DNA of 64,000 bases from assembly GCA_050699635.1 (NCBI GenBank), contig JBOHFK010000012.1, positions 1 to 64,000 of the forward strand, in the 5' to 3' direction. Shown one piece after another: positions 32,793-44,239 of the stretch. This DNA is from GCA-003244245 sp050699635 (GTDB lineage: Bacteria > Actinomycetota > Actinomycetes > Mycobacteriales > Pseudonocardiaceae). The position numbers were made by a program, and so were the translations under genes. The notes under the pieces are model-generated. The model searched no databases, had not been told where the DNA came from, and saw only the letters and a list, made by a program, of their open reading frames with translations. Every line of letters begins with the position of its first letter. Within the stretch, counting starts at the first letter, position 1.

Positions 32793-34370
32793 TCAGTGGC
32801 CTCCCTGCCCGACGACCGGGTCGGACAGACCGACCTCGGTGAGTGTGGCCCCAACCGACGGGCTGATCACATTCAGCACCGGCTGTGGGAAGAACCCGAG
32901 CAGCAGGATCAGCGCCACCAGCGGCGCCAGCACCGCCACCTCGCGGATCGACAGATCGGGGAACCGGGCGCGCGCCCGCTGCGCGGAGACCTCCGGCGCC
33001 GTCGCCGTGCCCGGCCCAGCACCCACCACGGCCGCACCGCGCACCGGACCTTGCATGACGCGCTGGTAGACCCACAACACGTACAGCGCGGCCAGGATAA
33101 TGCCGGCGGTCGCGATGATCGCGAACACCGGCTGCCGCGGGTACGAGCCGATCAGCACCATGAACTCCGAGACGAACGAGTTGGTGCCGGGTAACGCCAG
33201 CGAGGACAGCCCGGCGAGCAGCATCATCCCGGCCAGCACCGGAGCCAGTGCCGCCACCCCGCCGTAGTCACTGATCAGCCGGGAGCCACCGCGAGCCATC
33301 AGCATGCCGATCACGATGAACAGCATCCCGGTGGAGATACCGTGGTTGATCATGTAGAGCACCGCGCCGGCCTGGGCCTGGGTGGAGAACGCGAACACAC
33401 CCAGCGCGATGAAGCCGAAGTGGGCCACCGAGGTGTAGGACACGAACCGCTTCAGGTCGGACTGGCCGACGGCCAGCAGCGCGCCGTAGATGATCCCGGC
33501 GATGGCCAGCACCAGCACCAGTGGGGCCAGCGCCCGTGAGGCACCGGGGAACAGTGGCAGGCAGTAGCGCAGGAAACCGTAGATGCCGACCTTGTCCATC
33601 ACGCCGACCAGCAGCACACCGGCGCCCACCGGGGCCTCCGCGCCGGCGTCGGGCAGCCAGGTGTGCAGCGGCACCAACGGCGCCTTGATGGCGAACGCCA
33701 CGAAAAACCCGAGGAACAGCCAGATCTGGGTGCTTTGCGGGATGGTCCCGGCGATGCGCACCAGTGCCGCCCAGTCGAAGGTGCCGTGGCCCAGTCTGGT
33801 CGAGCTCACCACGAAGATGCCGATCACGCTGGCCAGCATGACCAGCCCACCCAGCAGCGAGTACAGGAAGAACTTCACCGCCGCGTACTGCCGCTTCGGG
33901 CCGCCGAACCGGCCGATCAGGAAATACATCGGCACCAGCATGACCTCGAAGAACAGGTAGAACAGGAACACGTCGGTGGCGGCGAAAACCCCGATGAGCA
34001 TCGACTCCAGCGCCAGCAGCAGGGCGTAGAAACCCGCCGGTGTCCGGTCTTCGGGGAGCTTGTCGGCCCAGGATGAACCCATCACGATCGGCACCAGCAC
34101 GGCGATCAGTGCGATCATCACCAGCGCGATGCCGTCCACCCCGAGCGCGAAGCGGGTTCCGAACGCCGGGATCCACGACGCGGACAGGGTCAGCTGGAAC
34201 CGCGCACCGCCGGGCTGGAAAGCTGACCAGGCCACCGCGGCCAGCACCAGCTCCACCAGCGCGAACAGCATCGCGGTCGTCTTGGCCACGACCGGCGCCG
34301 CCCGCATCGGGGCGACCACCGCACTGCCCACCAGCGGCAGCAGCAGCATCGCCAGCAGCAGGCCGCTCAT
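32793..34370 (-). CDS. nuoM: NADH-quinone oxidoreductase subunit M
   Basis: 525-aa proton-pumping subunit. Diagnostic stretches are LFYLFFEVMLVPMYFLIGRF with the conserved membrane Glu, the Lys-bearing FFVAFAIKAPLVPLHTWLPD, and AVGQSDLKRFVSYTSVAHFG. About 14 transmembrane helices. The ATG overlaps the nuoL stop by 4 bp (ATGA). A hydrophilic C-terminal stretch near 32,950-33,050 (RARARFPDLS) precedes the last helix. Confidence 0.97.
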   Translation of the reverse strand: MSGLLLAMLLLPLVGSAVVAPMRAAPVVAKTTAMLFALVELVLAAVAWSAFQPGGARFQLTLSASWIPAFGTRFALGVDGIALVMIALIAVLVPIVMGSSWADKLPEDRTPAGFYALLLALESMLIGVFAATDVFLFYLFFEVMLVPMYFLIGRFGGPKRQYAAVKFFLYSLLGGLVMLASVIGIFVVSSTRLGHGTFDWAALVRIAGTIPQSTQIWLFLGFFVAFAIKAPLVPLHTWLPDAGAEAPVGAGVLLVGVMDKVGIYGFLRYCLPLFPGASRALAPLVLVLAIAGIIYGALLAVGQSDLKRFVSYTSVAHFGFIALGVFAFSTQAQAGAVLYMINHGISTGMLFIVIGMLMARGGSRLISDYGGVAALAPVLAGMMLLAGLSSLALPGTNSFVSEFMVLIGSYPRQPVFAIIATAGIILAALYVLWVYQRVMQGPVRGAAVVGAGPGTATAPEVSAQRARARFPDLSIREVAVLAPLVALILLLGFFPQPVLNVISPSVGATLTEVGLSDPVVGQGGH

Positions 34371-36313
34371 ATGTAGCTCACCGCCAGCAGCAAGGCGAGC
34401 ACCACGATGCCGCCGCCGAGCATGCCCAGCGCGTAGCTACGCACGAATCCGGTCTGCAATCGGCGTAACCGTCCCGAGGTGCCGCCCAACAGCGCCGCGG
34501 TGCCGTTGACGATCCCGTCGATGCCCTTGTTGTCCACGAACACCAGCGCCCGGGTCAGCCAGGTGCCGGGCCGCGCGATGAGCGCCTCGTTGATAGCGTT
34601 GGCGTACAGGTCGGCCCGCGCGGCGGCAACCGGCAACGAGACCGGCTCGGGCTTGACGACCGGCACGGGGTTGCGGCCGATCACCAGCCAGGCCACCAGC
34701 ACGCCCAGGCCCGAGACCGCCACGGTGAGCACCGTGACCAGCACCGGAGGGAACGAGGTCTCGACGGGCACCAGCGCGCCCACCGAGGGCTCCAGCCAGC
34801 GCGCCAGCCGTTCCCCCGAGGCCAGGAAGTAGCCGGCGACCAGCGAGCCGATCGCCAGCGGCACCATCGGTACCCACATCACCGGTGGGGACTCGTGCGG
34901 GTGGTACTCCTGACCGTCGGCGCTGCGCAGGTCGCGCCAGCGTTCCGCGCCGAAGAACGTCATCAGCATCAGGCGGGTCATGTAGAACGCGGTCAGCCCC
35001 GCAGCCAGCAGCGCGAGGCCGCCGAAGAGGGTCCCCCACGAACCGCCGGCGCCGAACGCCGCCTCGATGATCGCATCCTTGGAGTAGTAGCCGGACAGGA
35101 ACGGGAACCCGATCAGCGCCAGGTAGCCGCAGCTGAAGATGACGAAGGTGATCGGCAGGTGCTTGGCCAGCCCGCCCATCCGGCGCATGTCGACCTCGTC
35201 GTGCATCCCGTGCATCACCGAGCCGGCGCCCAGGAACAGCCCGGCCTTGAAGAAGCCGTGGGTGAGCAGGTGCACGATGCCCAGCGCGTAGCCGGCCGGG
35301 CCCAGCCCGACGGCGAGGATCATGTAGCCGATCTGGCTGACCGTGGAGTAGGCCAGCACCTTCTTGATGTCGTCGTAGGCGCAGCCGATGATCGACCCGA
35401 TCAGCAGGGTGATCACCCCGATCCCCGCGACGGCCAGCCGGCCGCCGGTGCTCAGGTCATACAGCGGGCTGCACCGGGCGATCAGGTACACCCCCGCGGT
35501 GACCATCGTCGCGGCGTGGATCAGCGCCGAGACCGGGGTGGGGCCTTCCATCGCGTCGGGCAACCAGGCCTGCAGCGGGAACTGGCCGGACTTGCCACAC
35601 GCCCCGAGCAGCAGCAACAGGCAGATCGCCAGCAGGGTGGGGCCACCGATCTCCCCGGCCCGGGGAAACACCTCGGAGAACTGCACGGTGCCCAGCGAGC
35701 GCCAGATCAAAAAGATCGCTATCGCCAGGCCGACGTCGCCGACCCGGTTCATCAGGAAGGCCTTCTTCGCCGCCGTCGCGGCGCTCGGGCGATCCTGGTA
35801 CCAGCCGATCAGCAGGTAGGAGGCCAAGCCCACGCCCTCCCAGCCGAGGTAGAGCGTGACGAAGTTGTTGGCCAGCACCAGGATGAGCATCGCCGCGACG
35901 AAGAGGTTGAAGTACCCGAAGAACCTGCGCCGCCCGGGGTCGTGCTCCATGTAGCCGATCGCATACAGGTGGATCAGCCCGCCGACGCCGGTGATGAGCA
36001 GCACGAACGTCAGCGACAGCGGATCCAGCCGCAGGCCGTAGCTCACCTGCAGCGCGTTGATCGCGAACCAGGTGCCGGTGCCCAGCTCCTGGGTGCGCTC
36101 CGCGGCGTCCATACCCAGCCAGTCCGAGAACAGCACCACGCCGTAGACGAAGGCGGTGAGCACCGTCGCACACCCCAGCAGATGACCCCAAGCGTTGGTG
36201 CGGCGTCCCCCCGCCAGCAGCACCAACGCGCCGAAGGCCGGCAACACCACGAGCAGCCACGCATACTGAGCGGAACCAACGGCGGCAGTCACGGCAGGCA
36301 AGACCTCAGTCAT
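34367..36313 (-). CDS. nuoL: NADH-quinone oxidoreductase subunit L
   Basis: 648-aa largest antiporter-like subunit with the lateral helix. Motifs are YLGWEGVGLASYLLIGWYQ, FLMNRVGDVGLAIAIF, GKSGQFPLQAWLPDAMEGPT, SALIHAATMVTAGVYLIAR and DIKKVLAYSTVSQIGYM. The ATG at 36313 gives the normal NuoL start; the frame is open upstream through the 258-bp gap that separates it from nuoK. That gap is unusual inside the otherwise overlapping operon and contains a perfect 25-bp hairpin. Confidence 0.97.
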   Translation of the reverse strand: MTEVLPAVTAAVGSAQYAWLLVVLPAFGALVLLAGGRRTNAWGHLLGCATVLTAFVYGVVLFSDWLGMDAAERTQELGTGTWFAINALQVSYGLRLDPLSLTFVLLITGVGGLIHLYAIGYMEHDPGRRRFFGYFNLFVAAMLILVLANNFVTLYLGWEGVGLASYLLIGWYQDRPSAATAAKKAFLMNRVGDVGLAIAIFLIWRSLGTVQFSEVFPRAGEIGGPTLLAICLLLLLGACGKSGQFPLQAWLPDAMEGPTPVSALIHAATMVTAGVYLIARCSPLYDLSTGGRLAVAGIGVITLLIGSIIGCAYDDIKKVLAYSTVSQIGYMILAVGLGPAGYALGIVHLLTHGFFKAGLFLGAGSVMHGMHDEVDMRRMGGLAKHLPITFVIFSCGYLALIGFPFLSGYYSKDAIIEAAFGAGGSWGTLFGGLALLAAGLTAFYMTRLMLMTFFGAERWRDLRSADGQEYHPHESPPVMWVPMVPLAIGSLVAGYFLASGERLARWLEPSVGALVPVETSFPPVLVTVLTVAVSGLGVLVAWLVIGRNPVPVVKPEPVSLPVAAARADLYANAINEALIARPGTWLTRALVFVDNKGIDGIVNGTAALLGGTSGRLRRLQTGFVRSYALGMLGGGIVVLALLLAVSYI

Positions 36314-36478
36314 GCCGGGTACTCCGTTCGTCGGTATGAGCAAGCAGGCCTGGCAGCACTCCAGCGCGCCCGAGGCAGCACCGGCCACCCCATCGTCACC
36401 GTCCCCCCAGTTTAGGGTGGCGCCCGTAGCAGAACACCACCCCCTCGTAGCACCCGGTAAGCACGACCAGCCCCCGTT

Positions 36479-36543
36479 CTCCCGAACTCGACAGCAGGGC
36501 TGTTCGATCAAGCCCCTGACAGCCCTGCTGTCGAGTTCGGGAG
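36479..36543. repeat. Perfect 25-bp inverted repeat between nuoK and nuoL
   Basis: Arms at 36479-36503 and 36519-36543 are exactly complementary over 25 bp, with a 15-bp loop. The arm begins CTCCCGAACTCGACAG and ends CAGGGCTGT. There is no T-tract in either direction. In the mRNA it would form a very stable stem between nuoK and nuoL, so it may act as a processing or attenuation element, or be an intergenic palindromic repeat. Confidence 0.9.
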
Positions 36544-36571
36544 ACAGAGCGCACGGTGGGGGCTCGGGAGT

Positions 36572-36871
36572 TCAGTACTTGAGGAGGTTGGCGTCGTCTA
36601 CTGAGGCGGAGCGGCGGGTCTTGAAGATGGCCATGATGATGGCCAGGCCGACCACCACCTCGGCGGCGGCGACGACCATCACGAAGAACGCCATGATCTG
36701 GCCGTCCAGGGTGCCGTTGATCCTGGCGAAGGTGATCAAGGTCAGGTTCACCGCGTTGAGCATCAGCTCGATGCACATGAAGACCACCACAGCGTTGCGG
36801 CGGACCAGCACGCCGGTCGCGCCGATGGTGAACAGCAGCGCCGCCAGCAGCAGGTAGTAGGTCGGAGTCAC
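36572..36871 (-). CDS. nuoK: NADH-quinone oxidoreductase subunit K
   Basis: 99-aa three-helix subunit. Conserved intramembrane Glu residues appear in VVFMCIELMLNAVNLTLITF and VVAAAEVVVGLAIIMAIF. The GTG start overlaps the nuoJ stop by 4 bp. Confidence 0.97.
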   Translation of the reverse strand: MTPTYYLLLAALLFTIGATGVLVRRNAVVVFMCIELMLNAVNLTLITFARINGTLDGQIMAFFVMVVAAAEVVVGLAIIMAIFKTRRSASVDDANLLKY

Positions 36872-37719
36872 TGCTCCTCCGGGTCAGCGGGAGTGCGCAG
36901 GGCGCGGGTGTCCGGCTGTGTCCCAGCGCTGACGACACTGCGTACGTCATCGTCCAGACGGTCGCGACTAGTGGACTCGAGCAGTTCGGACAGCGAGTCG
37001 GGAGCGGGTGACCCATCAGGAAGCAGAGCTGGGGTGGCCACGGAGTTGAGGGTGGCGAACACGCCAGGTCCGGGCAGTGGGGAGGGGTGCGCCCCGCGGA
37101 TGCGGGCTTCCACCTGCTCGCGTTGGGTCAGCCTGCCCTCCTTGCTGCGTTCGGTAAAGGTCAGCACCATCGCGCCGACCGCGGCGGTGATCAGCAACGC
37201 TGAGGTGAGCTCGAAGGGGAACAGGTAATCGGTGAACAGCAAGCGGCCGAGGTTGGCGACGTTGCCACCGCCCGCGGTGTTCGCGCTGACCAACCCGGCT
37301 GAGGTGACTCCGGTCACGGCCCGGCCCAGCACCGCCACCAGCAGCACGGCCAGCCCGATCCCGCCCAGGGCGGCCGCCACCCGCTGACCGCGCAGCACCT
37401 CGACCACCGAGTCGACGCTTTCCTTACCCACCAGCATCAGCACGAACAGGAACAACATCATGATCGCGCCGGTGTAGACGATGATCTGCACGAACCCCAG
37501 GAACGGCGCTTGCCCGACCATGTACAGCGCGCCCAGGCAGAGCATGGTCTGTGCGAGCCATAGTGCCGAATGCACCGCATTGCGCGCGAACACCATGCCC
37601 AGCCCACCCGCTAGCGCGAGCGGCCCCAGGATCCAGAACGCAATGGTCTCCCCCAGGCCGATGGTGTCGGGCACCGGTACCGGGGCGGGCTGGGTGAGCA
37701 GCAGGGTCAGCACAGTCAT
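36868..37719 (-). CDS. nuoJ: NADH-quinone oxidoreductase subunit J
   Basis: 283 aa with five transmembrane helices, including APFLGFVQIIVYTGAIMMLF, the signature with the pi-bulge helix. The last about 85 residues (from LTQREQVEARIRG) form a soluble tail with SELLESTSRDRLDDD, longer than in E. coli and usual for actinobacteria. ATG overlaps the nuoI stop. Confidence 0.96.
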   Translation of the reverse strand: MTVLTLLLTQPAPVPVPDTIGLGETIAFWILGPLALAGGLGMVFARNAVHSALWLAQTMLCLGALYMVGQAPFLGFVQIIVYTGAIMMLFLFVLMLVGKESVDSVVEVLRGQRVAAALGGIGLAVLLVAVLGRAVTGVTSAGLVSANTAGGGNVANLGRLLFTDYLFPFELTSALLITAAVGAMVLTFTERSKEGRLTQREQVEARIRGAHPSPLPGPGVFATLNSVATPALLPDGSPAPDSLSELLESTSRDRLDDDVRSVVSAGTQPDTRALRTPADPEEQ

Positions 37720-38252
37720 CGGCGCTCCTCGCCCACCGCACCGGGCCGCTCCAGGGTGGGACCCTGCACGTAGTAGTCCTGCTCGGTCTCGCCCAGCCGC
37801 ATCGGGTGCGGGGGTTGCTCCATCCCGGCCAGCAACGGCGCGAGCAGGTCTTCCTTGGTATAGATGAGGTCCTGGCGGTTGTCGTCGGCCACCTCGTACT
37901 CGTTGGTCATGGTCAACGAGCGGGTGGGGCAGGCCTCGATGCACAGGCCACAGCCGATGCACCGCAGGTAGTTGATCTGGTAGATCGCGCCGTAGCGCTC
38001 CCCCGGTGAGTAGCGGGCCTCCTCGGTGTTGTCCCCGCCCTCGACGTAGATCGCATCAGCCGGGCAGGCCCAGGCGCACAGCTCGCAGCCGACGCATTTC
38101 TCCAGCCCATCGGGGTGCCGGTTGAGCTGGTGGCGGCCGTGGTATCGCGGTGCGGGAATCTTTTTGACCTCGGGATATTCCTCGGTCACCACCTTCCGGA
38201 ACATCGTGGAGAAGGTGACTCCGAAACCCTTGACCGGATCAAGCAGTCCCAT
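37716..38252 (-). CDS. nuoI: NADH-quinone oxidoreductase subunit I
   Basis: 178-aa 8Fe-ferredoxin subunit that carries clusters N6a/N6b to the quinone site. Two complete motifs are CVGCELCAWACP and CIGCGLCIEACP. N-terminal amphipathic segment GLLDPVKGFGVTFSTMFRK contacts the membrane arm. The start lies 14 bp inside the end of nuoH. Confidence 0.97.
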   Translation of the reverse strand: MGLLDPVKGFGVTFSTMFRKVVTEEYPEVKKIPAPRYHGRHQLNRHPDGLEKCVGCELCAWACPADAIYVEGGDNTEEARYSPGERYGAIYQINYLRCIGCGLCIEACPTRSLTMTNEYEVADDNRQDLIYTKEDLLAPLLAGMEQPPHPMRLGETEQDYYVQGPTLERPGAVGEERR

Positions 38253-39600
38253 CGCCGTCCTCCTTCCTCGTCGCCGGCCCGCCATTGCCTGACGTGGCTG
38301 CGCTCACCGCGACGCGGCGGGGCGGGGCGGGCGGTACCACCAGGTCCAGCGGGGGCAGTGGGTAGTCCGAGCCGGCGGTTTGCACCTCGCCGGCAGGCTG
38401 AGTGAGACCGATTTGACCGGAGCCGTTCTTGACGGCCTTGTTCCGGGTACCCGAACCACCCTGTTTTCCCGAACCGCCCTGGGGCAGCAGGAAGGCGACC
38501 ACCAGAAGGATGACCAGCACGAAGCCACCCACCACCAGGATCTCGCCGGGGGTGACCTCGGCGCTGCGCAGCGCCCGCGCTCCGGACACCAGCACGATCC
38601 ACACCAGGCTGCCTGGTACCAGCAGCTTCCAGCCCAGTGCCATGAACTGGTCGTAACGCAACCGGGGCAGCGTGCCGCGCAACCAGACGAACACGAACAG
38701 GAAGGCCAGCAGTTTGCCGATGAACCACAGCGGACCCCACCAGCCGCGATCCAGCGCGGTGCCCCCCAGCGGCCACGGGGCGTGCCAGCCACCGAGGAAC
38801 AGCGTCGTCGCCATCGCTGAGACGGTGACCATGTTGACGTACTCGGCGAGGAAGAACAGCGCGAACTTCAGCGACGAGTACTCGGTGTGGAAACCACCGA
38901 CCAGCTCCGACTCGGCCTCGGGCAGGTCGAAGGGTGCGCGATTGGTCTCCCCCACCATCGACACGCAGAAGATCACGAAGCTGGGGAACAACAGGAAGAC
39001 GAACCACCATTGACGCGACTGCGCGGCGACGATGTCCGCGGTGGACAGCGAACCCGAGTACAGGATCACCGCGACGATCGACAACCCGAGGGCAATCTCA
39101 TAAGAGATCACCTGAGCGGCAGAGCGAAGCGAGCCCAGCAGCGGGTAGGGCGAACCGGAGGCCCAGCCGGACAGCACGATCCCGTACACGCCCAGCGACG
39201 AGCAGGCCAGCACCACGAGCACCCCGACCTGCAGGTCAGCGACCTGCAACACGGTGTGCTCCCCGAAGATCGAGACCTCACCGCCGATCGGGATCACGGC
39301 AAACGCGGTGAACGCGGTCACGGTCGAGACCACCGGGGCCAGCACGTACACCCAGCGGTCGGCCAGCACCGGGGTGATGTCCTCCTTGAGCGCCAGCTTG
39401 AGCCCGTCGGCCAGGGATTGCAGCAGCCCGAATGGCCCGACCCGGTTGGGACCCGGGCGTTGCTGCATTCGGCCGACCACCCGGCGCTCGAACCAGATCA
39501 TGAACAGCGTCATGACCATCAGGAACACGAAGATCACGACGACCTTGATGATGGTGAGCCACAACGGGTCGTCGGCGAGCAGTTCCGCGGTGGGTGTCAT
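38239..39600 (-). CDS. nuoH: NADH-quinone oxidoreductase subunit H
   Basis: 453-aa subunit linking the peripheral and membrane arms and forming the quinone channel. Signatures are ERRVVGRMQQRPGPNRVGPF, LADGLKLALKEDITP, and ETNRAPFDLPEAESELVGGF, with about 8-9 membrane helices. A 75-residue Gly/Pro-rich soluble tail follows the last helix (GGSGKQGGSGTRN onward), an extension of the kind seen in actinobacteria. ATG is coupled to the nuoG stop. Confidence 0.97.
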   Translation of the reverse strand: MTPTAELLADDPLWLTIIKVVVIFVFLMVMTLFMIWFERRVVGRMQQRPGPNRVGPFGLLQSLADGLKLALKEDITPVLADRWVYVLAPVVSTVTAFTAFAVIPIGGEVSIFGEHTVLQVADLQVGVLVVLACSSLGVYGIVLSGWASGSPYPLLGSLRSAAQVISYEIALGLSIVAVILYSGSLSTADIVAAQSRQWWFVFLLFPSFVIFCVSMVGETNRAPFDLPEAESELVGGFHTEYSSLKFALFFLAEYVNMVTVSAMATTLFLGGWHAPWPLGGTALDRGWWGPLWFIGKLLAFLFVFVWLRGTLPRLRYDQFMALGWKLLVPGSLVWIVLVSGARALRSAEVTPGEILVVGGFVLVILLVVAFLLPQGGSGKQGGSGTRNKAVKNGSGQIGLTQPAGEVQTAGSDYPLPPLDLVVPPAPPRRVAVSAATSGNGGPATRKEDGDGTA

Positions 39601-42112
39601 GACCTACCTCCCCGTGCCGTCTTGGGGACTGCGGGCGACGTCCCCCCGTTACCGCTGCGGACGGTGACCTCGGCTCCGTGCCCGACGCCGAGGCTGCGCC
39701 GCACGGTAGCGGGTCCGGAGTTACCCGGCACCCACACCACGCCAGGGGGCAGGTCGGCGGCCGCGACCGGCAGCGTCAGTGAGCCCCGCTGAGTAGATAC
39801 TGTGACTGTGCCACCGAGGTGCACCCCGAGTTCGGCGGCGGTCACCTCCGACAGCAACGCGACGGCGGGACGGGCGGTGCCGGCCAGGTGCGGCTCACCG
39901 TCCTGCATCGATCCGTTATCGAGCAACTGGCGCCAGGTGGCCAGCAGGACCCTGCCCTCCAGGACCTTGCCCTCGCCCCGGCCGTCGGCCTCCAGCGCTG
40001 CCGTTGAGGCTTTGCCACCGGCGTGCCGGCTGGTATCGCGGTTGATGGCGCCGTATGTGCCGAGCGCGGCGAACCCAGCCCAGGCCGCGGCGGGTGTCTG
40101 GGTGAACAGATCGACGTCCATCTCGACGGCGAGACTGTCCAGCACGCGGCAGTCCGGCAGCGCGGCGTTGCCTGTGTTGATCGTGGTGCCGAATTCCCGG
40201 CGGCGGCCCTCCCAGTCGAGGTAGCTACCGGCCTTCTGGACTGCGGTGGCGATCGGGAACACGACGTCGGCTGCCTGCGTCACCGCCGAGGGTCGCATCT
40301 CCAAGCTGACCACGAAGGCGGCCCGGGTCAGCGCCTGGTCTGCCAGCCGGGGGTCCGGCAGGTCGAAGGGGTCCACCCCGCCGATGATTAGCCCACCCAG
40401 TTGCCCAGCCGCGGCGGCGGCGAGGATCCCCGCGGTGTCGCGTCCCGGCCGGACAGGCAGCGTGACTCCCCAGGCCTTCTCGACCTCGGCGCGGGCGGCC
40501 GGGTCGGTGACCAGCCGGCCGCCGGGCAGCAGCGTCGGCGCCGCACCGGCCTCCAGGGCTCCGCGCTCCCCGGCCCGCCGCGGGATCCAGGCGATCCGGG
40601 CACCGGTGTCCGCGGCCAGCCGGGCCACCGCGGAGTACAACCCGGGCACCTCAGCCGCGCGCTCCCCGACCAGCACGACGGCACCCGGCGCGCGCAACGC
40701 CTCCCGCGCTGGACCCTCCAAGGTGTCCAGGGCTCGCGGCTCGAGTCCGGGCGCCACCTGCAGTAACCTGCCGAAGGTCCGGCGCACCGCGGGGGTGGTG
40801 AACTGGCCCAGGTGCCATACCGGCATGCGCCGGTCGCGGGCGGCGCGGCGCAGCCGCAGGTAGACGATCGGTGACTCCTCCTCGGGCTCGAAAGCCACGC
40901 AGAGCACCGCGGGTGCCGAGCTGAGGTCGTCGTAGGTGACTCCACCGGTGTCCGGGGTGACGCCGACCACGTGCGCGGCGAGGAAGTCCAGCTCCTCGGC
41001 CGAGTGCGGCCGCGCCCGGAAGTCGATGTCGTTGGTGCCGAGCGCGACCCGAGCGAACTTCGCGTAGCCGAAGGCATCCTCAACGGTCAGCCGGCCACCG
41101 GTGAGGACACCGACGCCGGAGTCCTTGGCCGCCAGCAGGCCCGTCGCTGCCACCTGCAGCGCCTCGGTCCAGGACACCGGCGTCAGCTGCGCCCCAGCGG
41201 ACTCCCGGATCATGGGCCGGGTGATCCGGTCCTCGGTGCTGGCATAGGCGAAGGCGAAGCGGCCCTTGTCGCAGTTCCATTCCTCGTTGACCTGCGGGTC
41301 CTGACCGGCCAGCCGGCGCAGCACGATGCCGCGGCGCCAGTCGGTGCGCAGCGCGCAGCCGCTGGCGCAGTGCTCGCACACCCCGCGGGTGGACACCAGG
41401 TCGAAGGGCCGGGACCGGAACCGGTACGCGGCGCTGGTCAGCGCGCCGACGGGGCAGATCTGGATGACGTTGCCGGAGAAGTAGGACTGGAACGGCTTGT
41501 CTGCGGCCACCCCGACCTGCTGGTCGGCACCGCGCTCGAGCATGTCGATGAACTCGTCGCCGGCGATCTGCTCGGAGAAGCGGGTGCAGCGGGCGCAGAG
41601 CACGCAGCGCTCCCGGTCCAGCAGCACCTCGGTGGAGATCGGGATCGGTTTGGCGAAGGTGCGTTTGGTGTCGGTGAACCGGGAGTCCGCTCGGCCGTTG
41701 GACAGCGCCTGGTTCTGCAGCGGGCACTCGCCGCCCTTGTCGCAGATCGGGCAGTCCAGCGGATGGTTGATCAGGAGCAGCTCCATCACACCCTGCTGCG
41801 CCTTGTCTGCTATCGGCGAGGTGTGCTGGGTCTTGACGACCATGCCCTCGGCGACGGTGAGGCTGCAGCTGGCCTGCGGTTTGGGCATCGGGCGCCCGCC
41901 CATCTCCACCTCGACCAGGCACTGCCGGCAGGCCGCGACCGGGTCGAGCAGTGGGTGGTCGCAGAACCGCGGCACGATGATGCCCAGCCGCTCGCAGGCC
42001 CGGATCAGCAGCTCACCCTTGGGGGCGTCGACCTCGCGACCGTCGATGGTCAACCGGACGTGCCCGTCGGGCACGGCGCCCTGGGCGCTGCTGCCGGCCT
42101 GCGTTGCCAGTG

Positions 42113-42116
<4 letters not shown>
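39597..42116 (-). CDS. nuoG: NADH-quinone oxidoreductase subunit G
   Basis: 839-aa Fe-S and molybdopterin-oxidoreductase-like subunit. A 2Fe-2S domain (FCDHPLLDPVAACRQCLVEV, ASCSLTVAEGM), the His/Cys cluster (HPLDCPICDKGGECPLQ), and a 4Fe-4S pair (CVLCARCTRF, NVIQICPVGA) are followed by CEHCASGCAL, the extra N7-type cluster, and a degenerate MoCo domain lacking cofactor ligands. ATG at 42116 overlaps the nuoF stop. Confidence 0.97.
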
Positions 42117-43438
<1,322 letters not shown>

Positions 43439-43483
43439 AGCTGTCCTCCTCCTGGCGGTGGTGCGCCCGTCACTTCGTCGCCA

Positions 43484-44239
43484 CTACTTTTTCGCTGGCA
43501 CGGTCGGTGGCGGCGGAGCCGTGTCGGGCATCGCCGGAGCCTGCCAGCCCTTCTGTTCGGCGAGTTGGTTGCCGGCCAGCGTCTCGGGTGCCGCTGATGG
43601 TGCGTCCACCGCCTCCCGCAGCTGCTGGGCCTCGCCGAAGAAGCCGGCCAGCTGCAGCTCGGCGCTCTGCCAGTCGGTCAACGGCGCCCCGCGGGTCGGC
43701 GCCGGTCGTTCCCCTCGTTGCAACGCTTCGACCAGAGCAACCGCTGATTCGGGGGTCTGGTTGTCATAGAACTCGTAATTCACCTGCAGCACCGGTGCCA
43801 GGTCGCAAGCGGCCAGGCATTCGGCGTGCTCCAGGGTGACGGAGCCCTTCGAGCCCGGCGCCCCGGCGGTCTCCTCGTGGCCGACTCCCAAGCGTTTGCG
43901 CAGCCTCGCGTAGATCTCGTCGCCGCCCAGCACCGCGCACAGCGTGTTGGTGCACACGCTGACCAGGTGCTCGCCACCGGGTTTGCGCTTGTACATCGTG
44001 TAGAAGGTGACCACCCCGCTCACTTCGGCGGTGCTGATCCCCAGTTGCTCCGCGCAGAACGCGATCCCGGCCTGGCTGACGTAGCCCTGCACCGCTTGCA
44101 CCAGGTGCAGCATCGGCAGCAGCGCCGATCTCGACTCCGGGTAGCGCGCGATGATCTCCTGCGCCCGCTGTCGGGTCTGTTCATCAAAGACGCTGTACAC
44201 GCTGTCAGCGCTGACGGTGTCCGTCCTCGCCGCGCTCAT
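43484..44239 (-). CDS. nuoE: NADH-quinone oxidoreductase subunit E
   Basis: 251-aa thioredoxin-like 2Fe-2S subunit (N1a). Cys ligands occur in SVCTNTLCAVLGG and HAECLAACDLAPV. The conserved core ends near residue 170; the last 80 residues are Ala/Pro-rich (MPDTAPPPPTVPAKK), longer than usual. ATG coupled to the nuoD stop. Confidence 0.96.
   Translation of the reverse strand: MSAARTDTVSADSVYSVFDEQTRQRAQEIIARYPESRSALLPMLHLVQAVQGYVSQAGIAFCAEQLGISTAEVSGVVTFYTMYKRKPGGEHLVSVCTNTLCAVLGGDEIYARLRKRLGVGHEETAGAPGSKGSVTLEHAECLAACDLAPVLQVNYEFYDNQTPESAVALVEALQRGERPAPTRGAPLTDWQSAELQLAGFFGEAQQLREAVDAPSAAPETLAGNQLAEQKGWQAPAMPDTAPPPPTVPAKK

Noticed and set aside
31175..32842. Very long open frame on the + strand opposite nuoN, and similar ones opposite nuoL, nuoG, nuoF and sucC
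   Set aside because: Compositional shadows of GC-rich genes: low-complexity His/Gln/Arg-rich translations, no ribosome-binding sites, and the opposite strand encodes clear nuo or suc proteins.
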